Source: Ornithinimicrobium flavum (GTDB lineage: Bacteria > Actinomycetota > Actinomycetes > Actinomycetales > Dermatophilaceae). Taken from it: a stretch of 64,000 nt of DNA. Location of the stretch: contig NZ_CP038213.1 in assembly GCF_004526345.1 (NCBI RefSeq), forward strand, positions 3,534,001 to 3,598,000, written 5' to 3'. The notes under the pieces were generated by a model that had not been told where the DNA came from, ran no database searches, and saw only the letters and a program-made list of their open reading frames with translations. Below are positions 25,109-33,831 of this stretch, piece after piece. Both the position numbers and the translations under genes were made by a program. Numbering within the stretch: position 1 is the first letter of the stretch; the number at the start of each line of letters is the position of its first letter.

Positions 25109-26146
25109 ATGAGCACACCTGCCCCCTTCACCCGTTCCCGCGCCGTCGCCGCGGCGCTGGCCCTGAGCCTGGCTCTTGCCGCCTGCGGTGGTGACGGCAA
25201 CGACAGCGACGCCCCCACGACGGACGCCACCACCGAGGATACGGCGGCTGCGGACACGGCAGCAGACACCGCTGCAGACACGGCGGAGAACACGGCCAGG
25301 GGAGACGAGGCTGCGGCCGGCGACTTCCCGGTCACCGTCGACGCCGAGAACGGCGAGGTGACGATCGAGTCCCGCCCCGAGCGGATCATCTCCCTCTCCC
25401 CGTCCGCCACCGAGATCCTCTTCGCCATCGGCGCCGGGGACCAGGTCATCGCCGTCGACCCGTTCTCGACCTACCCCGAGGACGCCCCGGTGACCGACCT
25501 GTCCGGGTACGACCCGAACGTGGAGGCTATCGTCGGCTACGACCCCGACCTGGTGGTCATCGCCAACGACTCCAACGACCTGGTCGCCTCGCTCGAGGCC
25601 CTGGACATCCCGGTCATGGCCAACTCGGCCCCCGCCGACATCGAGGGCGGCTACGACGCCGTCGCCGCGCTCGGCATGGCCACCGGCCAGATCGACGGTG
25701 CCGCCAGGGTCGTGGAGCAGATGCGCACCGAGATGGAGGAGGCCTTCGCCGCCGCGCCGGAGGACCAGGAGATCCGGGTCTACCACGAGCTGGACGACAC
25801 CTTCTTCTCCGCGAGCAGCAACAGCTTCATCGGCTCGGTCTACGAGCAGATGGGTGCGGTGAACATCGCCGACGAGGCGGATGCGGACGGCACCGGCTAC
25901 CCCCAGCTGACCGAGGAGGCCGTCGTCGAGGCCGACCCGGAGCTCATCGTCATCACCGACCAGGTGACCTACACCGCCGAGGACGTCGCGAACCGTCCCG
26001 GCTGGTCGGAGATCTCGGCCGTCAAGAACGGCAACATCGTGGTGGTCGACGCCGACATCGCCTCCCGCTGGGGCCCCCGCCTGCCCCAGCTGGTGGAGAC
26101 CGTCGCCGAGGCGATGAACTCGGTGTCCGTGCCGGCCGGCCGCTGA
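25109..26146 (+). CDS. btuF: Corrinoid/iron-chelate ABC transporter substrate-binding lipoprotein (BtuF-like)
   Basis: 345 residues. Lipoprotein signal with lipobox LAAC at residues ~24-27, then a low-complexity linker rich in T/A/D (TAADTAADTAENTA). The periplasmic-binding-protein type III fold is shown by PERIISLSPSATEILFAIGA, PNVEAIVGYDPDLVVIAN and the C-terminal PGWSEISAVKNGNIVVVD. It is predicted to bind corrinoids outside the membrane. The assignment to B12 rather than siderophore rests on the riboswitch just upstream and the cob genes downstream. The ATG has CAGGAGA seven bases upstream. Confidence 0.9.
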   Translation: MSTPAPFTRSRAVAAALALSLALAACGGDGNDSDAPTTDATTEDTAAADTAADTAADTAENTARGDEAAAGDFPVTVDAENGEVTIESRPERIISLSPSATEILFAIGAGDQVIAVDPFSTYPEDAPVTDLSGYDPNVEAIVGYDPDLVVIANDSNDLVASLEALDIPVMANSAPADIEGGYDAVAALGMATGQIDGAARVVEQMRTEMEEAFAAAPEDQEIRVYHELDDTFFSASSNSFIGSVYEQMGAVNIADEADADGTGYPQLTEEAVVEADPELIVITDQVTYTAEDVANRPGWSEISAVKNGNIVVVDADIASRWGPRLPQLVETVAEAMNSVSVPAGR

Positions 26147-26189
26147 CCGGGCCCGGCTGCCGGCCCCGGCGGACCGCATACCGCACACC

Positions 26190-27284
26190 ATGAGGTCGAG
26201 GACCCCCACCCCGGAGGCGCAGCGCGCGCCGGACGCCCTTGAGGCGTCCGTCGCGCGCGCCTTCCGCCGGCCCGTGGCCGCGCTGCTCGGTTGCGTGGCG
26301 CTGCTCGTGCTGGCCATCCTCGCCTCGGCGAGCCAGGGGGCGGCCGGGCTTCCCGTGGAGGGGGTGGTCCGCTCGCTCGTCGGGGCGGTGCCCGGGCTGG
26401 ACGTCGAGCAGACGCTGACGACGCAGCAGGAGCAGGTGCTGTGGCAGATCCGTCTGCCGCGCACCATGCTGGCCGCGCTGGTCGGCGGCAGCCTGGCCGT
26501 CGCCGGCGCGGGCTACCAGGGGGTCTTCCGCAACCCGCTCGCCGACCCCTACCTGCTCGGCGTCTCGGCCGGAGCCGGGCTCGGCGCGGTCCTGGCCCTG
26601 GGGTTCGGTCTCGACCTGTCCTGGGGTCCGATCGACGCGCTGCCGATGGCGGCGTTCCTCGGCGCGGTCCTCGCGGTGATCGGGTCGGTGCTGGTGGCCC
26701 GCGCCTCCTTCCGCGACCCGGCGACGCTGCTGCTGGCCGGTGTCGCCATGGCCGCGCTCTTCTCCGCCTCCCAGACCTATGCCCTGACTCGGCTGGACGA
26801 GACCCGCGCCCGTGAGGTGCTGTCGTGGCTGTTCGGCCGGCTGGCCACGCACGGGTGGCAACCCGTCGGGATGCTGGTGCCGTACGTCGTGCTGGCCGGT
26901 GCGGTGCTGGTGCTTCACGCCCGGCACCTGGACGTGCTGCGGCTCGGTGACGACGAGGCCCGCTCGCTGGGGCTCAAGCCGGCCCGCTCCCGCCTGGTCG
27001 TGGTGACCGCCGCCACGCTGATCACCGCGGCCGCGGTCTCGGTCAGCGGGCTGATCGCGTTCGTCGGCCTGGTGACGCCGCACGTGGTGCGGCTGCTCGT
27101 CGGGCACTCCTACCGGCTCATCGTGCCGCTGTCGGCCGTCCTCGGCGCCACCTTCCTGGCCTTCGTGGACATCGGCGCCCGCACCCTGGTGGCCCCCGCC
27201 GAGCTGCCCGTCGGTGTCATCACCGCGTTCATCGGCGCACCTTTCTTCTCTTTCGTGCTGTGGAGAGGCAAGGCCAACCCGTGA
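26190..27284 (+). CDS. btuC: FecCD/BtuC-type ABC transporter permease
   Basis: 364 residues with about ten transmembrane helices. Typical motifs: WQIRLPRTMLAALVGGSLAV, YQGVFRNPLADPYLLGVSAG, and VSGLIAFVGLVTPHVVRLLV then GHSYRLIVPLSA, which is the coupling region. It forms the corrinoid channel with BtuD. The ATG lies 43 bases after btuF and the stop overlaps the btuD GTG (GTGA). The N-terminal ~25 residues are a polar extension. Confidence 0.93.
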   Translation: MRSRTPTPEAQRAPDALEASVARAFRRPVAALLGCVALLVLAILASASQGAAGLPVEGVVRSLVGAVPGLDVEQTLTTQQEQVLWQIRLPRTMLAALVGGSLAVAGAGYQGVFRNPLADPYLLGVSAGAGLGAVLALGFGLDLSWGPIDALPMAAFLGAVLAVIGSVLVARASFRDPATLLLAGVAMAALFSASQTYALTRLDETRAREVLSWLFGRLATHGWQPVGMLVPYVVLAGAVLVLHARHLDVLRLGDDEARSLGLKPARSRLVVVTAATLITAAAVSVSGLIAFVGLVTPHVVRLLVGHSYRLIVPLSAVLGATFLAFVDIGARTLVAPAELPVGVITAFIGAPFFSFVLWRGKANP

Positions 27285-28153
27285 CCCCTCAGCCACCCGT
27301 CGGGGCTGGTGCCCCCACCCCGCTGCGTCCCACGCACGCCCTCCGCACCCACGACGTCCGGGTCGCCTTCCAGGGCAACGAGGTCGTCCGCGGCGTCGAC
27401 CTGGAGCTGCGCGCCGGGGAGTGGCTGGGCCTGATCGGACCCAACGGCTCGGGCAAGTCGACCTACCTGCGCAGCCTGCTCGGCCTGGTCCCGCGCACGG
27501 GCACCGTGGAGCTCGGTGACGGGCTGGTGCCCACCCCGACCGACCTGTCGTTCATGCCCCAGGCCCCGGAGCTGCCGCCGGGGATGACCGTCGTGGAGTA
27601 CGTCCTGCTGGGCCGGACCGCCCACCTGGGCTGGCTGCAGGCGGAGTCGACGCAGGACCGCCAGATCGTCGCCAGCGTGCTGCGCCGGCTGGGGCTGGCC
27701 TCGTTCGCCGACCGAGAGGTGCGCAGCCTCTCTGGCGGCGAGGCGCAACGGGTGGTCATCGCCCGCGCGTTGACCCAGCAGGCCCCGGTCCTTCTCCTCG
27801 ACGAGCCGACCAGCGCCCTGGACGTCGGCCACTCCGTGGAGGTCCTGGAGATGGTCGACGAGCTGCGCCACCAGGACGGGCTCACGGTGATCGCCGCCAT
27901 GCACGACCTGGGGATGGCCGCCAGGTATGCCGACCGGCTCCTGCTCCTGGAGCACGGCAGCCCGCAGGCCCTCGGCGTCCCGGAGGAGGTTCTCGACCCT
28001 GACCTCCTGTCCCGCGTCTACGGCCACCCGATCCGGGTCGTCGAGCTGGACGGGCACCTGGTCGTGGTGCCCGCGCCTCGGCCGACCCGACCGACGGGCG
28101 GACGGCATACCGCCATCGACCTGGAGTCCCGACGCATGGAGGAGATCTCGTGA
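27281..28153 (+). CDS. btuD: Corrinoid ABC transporter ATP-binding protein (BtuD-like)
   Basis: 290 residues. Walker A GPNGSGKST, signature LSGGEAQRVVIARAL, Walker B VLLLDEPTSALD and switch histidine AAMHDLG are all intact. The C-terminal ~50 residues extend beyond the ATPase core (GHLVVVPAPRPTRP), and the region contains an octamer GGCATACC that forces a rare CAT codon. GTG start overlaps btuC; stop overlaps the cobO GTG. Energises corrinoid import. Confidence 0.93.
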   Translation: MTPQPPVGAGAPTPLRPTHALRTHDVRVAFQGNEVVRGVDLELRAGEWLGLIGPNGSGKSTYLRSLLGLVPRTGTVELGDGLVPTPTDLSFMPQAPELPPGMTVVEYVLLGRTAHLGWLQAESTQDRQIVASVLRRLGLASFADREVRSLSGGEAQRVVIARALTQQAPVLLLDEPTSALDVGHSVEVLEMVDELRHQDGLTVIAAMHDLGMAARYADRLLLLEHGSPQALGVPEEVLDPDLLSRVYGHPIRVVELDGHLVVVPAPRPTRPTGGRHTAIDLESRRMEEIS

Positions 28154-28725
28154 GCGACCACGACCAGCCCCGCACCGAGCGGCCCTACGACCGGCGCGAG
28201 CTGCGCTCGGCACCCTCGCTCGTGCTGGTGAACACCGGGCACGGCAAGGGCAAGTCCACCGCCGCCTTCGGCACCCTGCTGCGCAGTCGCGCACGCGACT
28301 GGCCCACGGCCGTGGTCCAGTTCCTCAAGTCCGGCAAATGGCGCACCGGCGAGGAGGCCATGCTGCGGCAGCTGGGCGTGGAGTGGTTCAGCGCCGGCGA
28401 CGGCTTCTCCTGGGAGTCCGACTACCTCGACGAGAGCCGGGGCAAGGCCGTGGCCGCCTGGGCGTTCTCCCGCCGGCTCATCGAGGCCGGGCAGCACCGG
28501 ATGGTGATGCTGGACGAGATCTCCTACCCGATGAACTGGGGCTGGATCGATCCCGACGAGGTTGCCTCGGTGCTGCGCGAGCGGCCGGAGGACGTCTCGG
28601 TCTTCCTGACCGGGCGCGAGATGCCGCAGGCCGTTGTCGACGTCGCCGACACGGTCACCGAGATGGTCAAGGTCAAGCACCCGTTCGAGCAGGGGATCCG
28701 CGCGCGGCGTGGCATCGACTACTGA
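28150..28725 (+). CDS. cobO: Cob(I)yrinic acid a,c-diamide adenosyltransferase (CobO/CobA type)
   Basis: 191 residues. P-loop LVNTGHGKGKSTAAFGTLLR, then FLKSGKWRTGEEAMLRQLG, LDEISYPMNWGWID and LTGREMPQAVVDVADTVTEM, all hallmarks of the CobO/CobA/BtuR family. It transfers the adenosyl group from ATP to reduced corrinoids and so serves salvage as well as synthesis. GTG start coupled to btuD. The C-terminus HPFEQGIRARRGIDY is the family signature end. Confidence 0.95.
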   Translation: MSDHDQPRTERPYDRRELRSAPSLVLVNTGHGKGKSTAAFGTLLRSRARDWPTAVVQFLKSGKWRTGEEAMLRQLGVEWFSAGDGFSWESDYLDESRGKAVAAWAFSRRLIEAGQHRMVMLDEISYPMNWGWIDPDEVASVLRERPEDVSVFLTGREMPQAVVDVADTVTEMVKVKHPFEQGIRARRGIDY

Positions 28726-30307
28726 CGGCGCCGCGCTGATGGTGGTCGGCACCACCAGCGGCGCAGGCAAGTCGACCCTGGTCAGCGCCTTGTGCCGGGC
28801 GCTGTCGCGGCGCGGGCTGGACGTCGCGCCGTTCAAGGCGCAGAACATGTCGAACCACAGCGCCGTCACCTCGGACGGCGGGGAGATCGGGCGGGCGCAG
28901 GCGATGCAGGCCCTGGCCGCCCGGGTCGAGACGGACCGGCGGATGGGACCCGTGCTGCTCAAGCCCTCGGGGGCGCGCACCTCCCACCTCGTCGTCCTGG
29001 GCGAGGAGGTCGGGGTCGCGGACGCGGCTGGGTATGGCGAGCGCGCCGCCCGGTTGCGCCCCGTGGTCCTGGAGGCCCTGCAGTCGCTGCGGACCGAGCA
29101 CCAGGTCACCGTCCTGGAGGGTGCCGGTGGCGCCGCCGAGATCAACCTGCTGGACCGCGACCTGGTCAACCTGCCGCTCGCCGCTGCCGCTGGCATCCCG
29201 GCCGTGCTCGTCGTCGACATCGAGCGCGGTGGCGCGTTCGCGGCCGCCTACGGCACCTGGGCGTTGCTGCCGGAGCGGCTGCGCGGGTGCCTGCGCGGCG
29301 TCGTGATCAACTCCTTCCGCGGCGACGTCACGTTACTCGAGCCGGGCCTGCGAGACCTGGAGCAGCGCACCGACCTACCCGTGCTGGGGGTGCTGCCGCA
29401 CCTGGGTGAGCACCTGATGCTGGGCGTGGAGGATTCCCTGTACCTCGCCGTGGTCCCGCCCTCGGCGCACTGGTCGGGGTCGACGGACCGTCCGGTGCGG
29501 GTCGGTGTCGTCCGGCTGCCGCACCTGGCCAACCCCTCCGACCTGGACCCGCTCGTCCTCGAGCCCGGGGTAGAGCTGCGCTGGGCCAGCTCGCCCGGCG
29601 ACCTCAGCGACGTCGACCTCGTGATCCTGCCGGGCAGCCGGTCCACGGTCGCCGACCTGGCATGGCTGCGGGAGCGCGGGCTCGACCGTGCCCTGGTGGA
29701 CCTGCTCGGTGACCCGGACGGGCCGTTCTTGCTGGGGATCTGCGCCGGCTACCAGATGCTCGGGCGCACGATCCACGACGAGATCGAGTCGAGGGCCGGA
29801 ACCATGGCGGGACTGGGGCTGCTGCCGGTGCGGACCGTCTTCATTTCCCCCAAGACCGTCCGCCGCGCCCACGGCGTCGTGGCCGACGGGTCCGGGGCCT
29901 CGGTCACGGGGTACGAGATCCGGTGGGGCAGGCCCGAGCCGGTGGGTGGTGGGCACGGCGATGCCCAGGCCTGGCTCCGCCTGGGTGATGAGGCCGGTGG
30001 TACGGGTGGCGACGAGCGTCGTGGGGAGGATCCTGGACGTGCCGAGGGGGCAGTGGGCGCGGACGGCCGGGTGCGGGGCACCTCCCTGCACGGGGTCCTC
30101 GACGGCGACGCCCTGCGGCACGACCTGCTGCGGACCGTCGCCCTCGCCCGCGGCCGGACCTTCAGACCGTCGGCCGTGCCCTACGCGCAGGCCCTCGACG
30201 CGCACCTCGACCACCTGGCCGACTGGGTCGAGGAGCATCTCGACCTGACGGCGCTGGTCGACCTCGCCCGGAGCGCCACCCGGGTCGAGGAGGCGCCGGG
30301 CTGGTGA
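28709..30307 (+). CDS. cobQ: Cobyric acid synthase CobQ
   Basis: 532 residues. The N-terminal dethiobiotin synthetase-like domain has P-loop VVGTTSGAGKSTLVSALCRA and FKAQNMSNHSAVTSDGGEIG; the C-terminal glutamine amidotransferase domain has nucleophile LLGICAGYQMLG and histidine SLHGVL. It amidates adenosylcobyrinic acid a,c-diamide at four carboxylates using glutamine. I chose the GTG at 28709, overlapping cobO by 17 bases; an ATG at 28739 is the alternative. A ~40-residue Gly-rich insertion (DAQAWLRLGDEAGGTGGDER) lies before the catalytic His. Confidence 0.95.
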   Translation: MASTTDGAALMVVGTTSGAGKSTLVSALCRALSRRGLDVAPFKAQNMSNHSAVTSDGGEIGRAQAMQALAARVETDRRMGPVLLKPSGARTSHLVVLGEEVGVADAAGYGERAARLRPVVLEALQSLRTEHQVTVLEGAGGAAEINLLDRDLVNLPLAAAAGIPAVLVVDIERGGAFAAAYGTWALLPERLRGCLRGVVINSFRGDVTLLEPGLRDLEQRTDLPVLGVLPHLGEHLMLGVEDSLYLAVVPPSAHWSGSTDRPVRVGVVRLPHLANPSDLDPLVLEPGVELRWASSPGDLSDVDLVILPGSRSTVADLAWLRERGLDRALVDLLGDPDGPFLLGICAGYQMLGRTIHDEIESRAGTMAGLGLLPVRTVFISPKTVRRAHGVVADGSGASVTGYEIRWGRPEPVGGGHGDAQAWLRLGDEAGGTGGDERRGEDPGRAEGAVGADGRVRGTSLHGVLDGDALRHDLLRTVALARGRTFRPSAVPYAQALDAHLDHLADWVEEHLDLTALVDLARSATRVEEAPGW

Positions 30308-31002
30308 GCAGGATGGTCGACGTGGTGCACCTCATCGAGCGGGACGGCGCGCTGCTCTTCCCGGTGCCCCCGGGGTGGGTCGCACTGAGCTCCGCCTCCG
30401 TCGGGGGCGGGCTCGTCTGGCCCCGCCTCGTGGTCAACCTCGGGGTGGGCGACAGCTTCCTCCGCACCGATCTCGACGCCTACGTCGAGGAGCGGCTGGC
30501 CGCCCTCGGGCGGGACGACACCCCCGTGACGGCGCTGCTCACGGCCGCCGACGTGCGGTGCTGGACCGGCGGTGAGGCCGACGGTGTCGAGGCGTGGGCG
30601 ACGGTCGCCGCGACGAAGCCGACCTGGGCCGCGCGGCCGGGCGGCCTCGGCGTGCGCGTCGAGGAGGACACGCCGCCGGAGCCGGGCACGGTGAACATCG
30701 TCGTGGCCGTCCCTGCCCCGCTGACCGGTTCCGCCCTGGTCCAGGCCGTTGGCACCGTGACCGAGGCGAAGGCCCAGGCCCTCCTGCACGCGGGGGTCCC
30801 CGGGACCGGCACGGCGAGCGACGCTGTCGTCGTGCTCTGCCCGGACGCGGCGGAGGGCCGGGCACCGGTGCCGTTCGCCGGGGTGCGCTCGCCCTGGGGG
30901 CACCGGGTGGCGGAGGCGGTGCGCCAGGCGGTGAGCACGGGTATGCAGGTCAACCCCTGGCCGCGGGTGGCCGCGGATCCCGATCCGGAGCGGGTGTGGT
31001 GA
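30304..31002 (+). CDS. cbiZ: Adenosylcobinamide amidohydrolase (CbiZ)
   Basis: 232 residues. The core TVNIVVAVPAPLTGSALVQA, then VGTVTEAKAQALLHAGVPGT and GTASDAVVVLCP, matches the CbiZ family, in which the pattern G-T-[IV]-N and TEAK...GTGT-D is conserved. CbiZ removes the aminopropanol arm from adenosylcobinamide to give adenosylcobyric acid, allowing cobamides with the wrong base to be rebuilt. Position between cobQ and cbiB fits that job exactly. GTG start overlaps the cobQ stop, and its own stop overlaps cbiB. Confidence 0.85.
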   Translation: MSRMVDVVHLIERDGALLFPVPPGWVALSSASVGGGLVWPRLVVNLGVGDSFLRTDLDAYVEERLAALGRDDTPVTALLTAADVRCWTGGEADGVEAWATVAATKPTWAARPGGLGVRVEEDTPPEPGTVNIVVAVPAPLTGSALVQAVGTVTEAKAQALLHAGVPGTGTASDAVVVLCPDAAEGRAPVPFAGVRSPWGHRVAEAVRQAVSTGMQVNPWPRVAADPDPERVW

Positions 31003-32135
31003 GCGTGCTGGGTCCACCCCTCCGGCGGCGGGCGCTCGGGGTCGCCCTCGGCCTGGTCCTCGACCGGCTCCTGGGCGAGCCTCCGGACGCCTGGCACCCT
31101 GTCGCCTGGTTCGGCACCGTGATGGGCCGGGTGGAGCAGCGCCTGTATGCCGACACCCGCCTGTCCGGGGCGGCCTACGCGCTGGTCGGGGCCGGGGTGG
31201 GCGCCGGGGCCGGTGTGCTGCTGGACCGCCTGGGCCGCAGGCTGGCGGGTCAGCGGACGCACGGCACGGCAGAAGTAGCAGTGCTGGCGGGCTCCGTAGG
31301 GGTAGCCTGCGCAGGTCGGATGTTGCGCGAGACCTCGGCGCGGATCGAGGACCGCCTGCGCGCCGACGACCTCGACGGGGCGCGCGAGCTGCTGCCGTGG
31401 CTGGTGGGCAGGGACCCCAGCGGTCTGGACGCGAGCGGCGTCGCTGCCGCGGTCGTGGAGTCCCTGGCGGAGAACACCGTGGACGCCGTGGTGGCCCCGG
31501 CCTTCTGGGGGTTGGTAGCCGGGGCACCGGGGGTCCTGGCGCACCGGGCGATCAACACCTTGGATGCGATGGTCGGGCACCGCAGCGCCCGCTACGCCCG
31601 GTTCGGGACGGCCGCCGCGCGCCTCGACGACGTGATGGCGTGGGTGCCCGCACGGGTCTTCGCCGCGCTCGTCGCAACGCTCCCTGCGGTCTTGGCCCCG
31701 CAGGACGTGATCCCGGCGGGGGTGAGCCCGGGGGGAGTCGCGCGCCCGGTCGGTGAGCATCGCGCGCCCGGTCGCGGAGGAAGGCCGGCGGCGAGGCGTT
31801 CGGCCCTCGGCCAGCTTCGTCAGGTGCTGAGCGTGGTGCGCCGGGACGCTCCCGCTCACCCCTCCCCCAACTCGGGCGTGGCCGAGAGCGCCGTCGCCGC
31901 CGCCCTGGGGGTCGAGCTGGGCGGGCCGCTGCGCTACGGCGAGCGGGTCGAGAACCGGCCCCGCCTCGGCGACGGTCCCCGCCCCGACGCAGGCACCATC
32001 ACCCAGACCCGCCAGCTGGTCGACCAGGTCGAGATCACGGCCGCGGTCAGCTGCCTGCTGCTGGCCGCCGTGGCCTCGACCCGCACCCGCCGCACCCGGA
32101 AGACCCCCGCCCCGACCGGAATGAGCCCACGATGA
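30999..32135 (+). CDS. cbiB: Adenosylcobinamide-phosphate synthase CbiB/CobD
   Basis: 378 residues, longer than the usual ~320. Membrane protein with family motifs GLVLDRLLGEPPDAWHPVAW, VVESLAENTVDAVVAPAFWG, AINTLDAMVGHRSARYARFG and LGVELGGPLRYGERVENRP. It joins cobyric acid with aminopropanol phosphate. The extra length is a Gly/Pro/Arg-rich segment (~residues 240-280) of low complexity. GTG start coupled to cbiZ; stop overlaps the cobU ATG. Confidence 0.93.
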   Translation: MSVLGPPLRRRALGVALGLVLDRLLGEPPDAWHPVAWFGTVMGRVEQRLYADTRLSGAAYALVGAGVGAGAGVLLDRLGRRLAGQRTHGTAEVAVLAGSVGVACAGRMLRETSARIEDRLRADDLDGARELLPWLVGRDPSGLDASGVAAAVVESLAENTVDAVVAPAFWGLVAGAPGVLAHRAINTLDAMVGHRSARYARFGTAAARLDDVMAWVPARVFAALVATLPAVLAPQDVIPAGVSPGGVARPVGEHRAPGRGGRPAARRSALGQLRQVLSVVRRDAPAHPSPNSGVAESAVAAALGVELGGPLRYGERVENRPRLGDGPRPDAGTITQTRQLVDQVEITAAVSCLLLAAVASTRTRRTRKTPAPTGMSPR

Positions 32136-32656
32136 GCCTGACCTTCCTGACCGGCGGCGCCCGCAGCGGCAAGTCCGCCCTGGCCGTGCGACGGGCCGGA
32201 CGCTCCGGCCTGCCGGTGGTCTTCGTCGCGACCGGACAGGCCCGGGACGAGGAGATGACCGACCGCATCACTAGGCACCAGGCCGAGCGCCCCGAGGGCT
32301 GGGAGACGGTCGAGGCACCCGTCGACCTGGTCGACGCGGTGCGCGGCCTACCGGCCGGCAGGTGCGTCATCGTCGACTGCCTGTCACTGTGGGTGAGCAA
32401 CCTGATGGAGCACGGCGACGACGAGGCGACCACGGTGGCCCGGGCGGAGGCGTTGGGACTGTGGGGGGCGGCATACCCGGGCAGGGTGGTCGTGGTGACC
32501 AACGAGGTCGGCCTGGGTATCGTGCCCATGCACCCGGTGAGCCGGGACTACCGGGACCGGCTCGGGCGGGTCAACGCGATCCTGGCCCGGCACGCCGACC
32601 AGGCCCAGCTCGTCGTCGCTGGCCGCACCCTGACTCTTGACCCCCTGGAGGACTGA
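32132..32656 (+). CDS. cobU: Adenosylcobinamide kinase/phosphate guanylyltransferase CobU
   Basis: 174 residues. P-loop TFLTGGARSGKSALAVRRA, the histidine region RITRHQAERPEGWETVEAP, DCLSLWVSNL and TNEVGLGIVPMHPVSRDYRD all fit CobU, which makes adenosyl-GDP-cobinamide. ATGA overlap with cbiB and a one-base overlap (TGATG) with cobT show tight translational coupling. Confidence 0.95.
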   Translation: MSLTFLTGGARSGKSALAVRRAGRSGLPVVFVATGQARDEEMTDRITRHQAERPEGWETVEAPVDLVDAVRGLPAGRCVIVDCLSLWVSNLMEHGDDEATTVARAEALGLWGAAYPGRVVVVTNEVGLGIVPMHPVSRDYRDRLGRVNAILARHADQAQLVVAGRTLTLDPLED

Positions 32657-33789
32657 TGACCATCGCCAGGACGACCCCTGAGACGACTGCCGAGAACGCT
32701 GCGACCACCATGAGCCCCCACGAGCTCATCGAGGAGACCCTGCAGCAGATCCGCCCGCTGGACCACGAGGCCGGCGCCGCGGCGGCGGGGGCGATGGACG
32801 GCAAGGTGAAGCCCCTCGGCAGTCTCGGGCAGCTGGAGGCCCTCGCGGCCCGGCTGGCCGGGATCCAGGCGACCAGCGAGCCGCACGTGGACAAGCCCGC
32901 GGTGGTCATCTGCGCAGGTGACCACGGGATCGCGACGAGCGGGGTGAGCGCATACCCGCAGGAGGTCACCGCGCTGATGCTCAGCGGCTTCGCCGCGGGG
33001 ACGGCCGCCGTCGGGGTGCTGGCCCGCGAGGCCGGCATCCGGCTCCTCGTCGCCGACCTCGGCGTGATCCAGCCGGCCGTGATCGAGCCGGGCCAGAACG
33101 TGGTCCTGGACCGGCGGGTCCGCGCCGGCACGGCGAACTCCCTGGAGGGGCCGGCCATGACCTTCGAGGAGGCCCAGCAGGCGGTCGCCCACGGGATGGG
33201 GCTTGCGGACCTGCTCATCGACGACGGCGCCGACCTGGTCGGGCTCGGGGAGATGGGGATCGGCAACACGACGGCGGCGAGCGCCCTCACTGCTTCTCTC
33301 CTCGAGCGCGACCCGGCCCGGGTGACCGGCCCGGGCACGGGCGTCAGCGGCGAGGCCCTCGCCGCCAAGATCGCCGCTGTCGACGCCGTGCTGCGCCGCC
33401 ATGGCGACCTGGACGACCCGTGGCAGGTCCTGGCCGCGATGGGCGGGCTGGAGATCGCCGGGCTCACCGGGGTGGTGCTGCGCTGCGCGGCCCGGCGGGT
33501 GCCGGTCCTGCTGGACGGCTTCGTCGCCACCGCAGCGGCGCTGGTGGCCTGGCGGGTCGAGCCCCGCAGCGCCGACGCGATGATCGCCGCCACCCTCTCC
33601 CCCGAGCCCGGTCACGCGGTGCAGCTGGAGGCCCTGGGTCTGGAGCCGGTGCTGCAGCTCGGGATGCGTCTGGGTGAGGGCAGCGGCGCGGCGCTGGCCG
33701 TCCCCGTCCTGCGCTCGGCAGCGGCGGTGCTGCGCGACATGGGCAGCTTCGCCGACCTGGGGCTGGCGGACGAGAAGCCGACCGCCTGA
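32656..33789 (+). CDS. cobT: Nicotinate-nucleotide-dimethylbenzimidazole phosphoribosyltransferase CobT
   Basis: 377 residues. Conserved segments include AMDGKVKPLGSLGQLEALA, VICAGDHGIATSGVSAYPQE, GEMGIGNTTAASALTASLLE and, near the C-terminus, MRLGEGSGAALAVPVLRSA with the catalytic glutamate. It makes alpha-ribazole 5'-phosphate, the lower-ligand nucleotide. The N-terminal ~25 residues (MTIARTTPETTAENAATTMS) are extra; a second ATG lies at residue 19. Confidence 0.95.
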   Translation: MTIARTTPETTAENAATTMSPHELIEETLQQIRPLDHEAGAAAAGAMDGKVKPLGSLGQLEALAARLAGIQATSEPHVDKPAVVICAGDHGIATSGVSAYPQEVTALMLSGFAAGTAAVGVLAREAGIRLLVADLGVIQPAVIEPGQNVVLDRRVRAGTANSLEGPAMTFEEAQQAVAHGMGLADLLIDDGADLVGLGEMGIGNTTAASALTASLLERDPARVTGPGTGVSGEALAAKIAAVDAVLRRHGDLDDPWQVLAAMGGLEIAGLTGVVLRCAARRVPVLLDGFVATAAALVAWRVEPRSADAMIAATLSPEPGHAVQLEALGLEPVLQLGMRLGEGSGAALAVPVLRSAAAVLRDMGSFADLGLADEKPTA

Positions 33790-33831
33790 CGTGACGGCGC
33801 GGGAGGGCCAGCGAGGCGGCGGGCGCGGCCG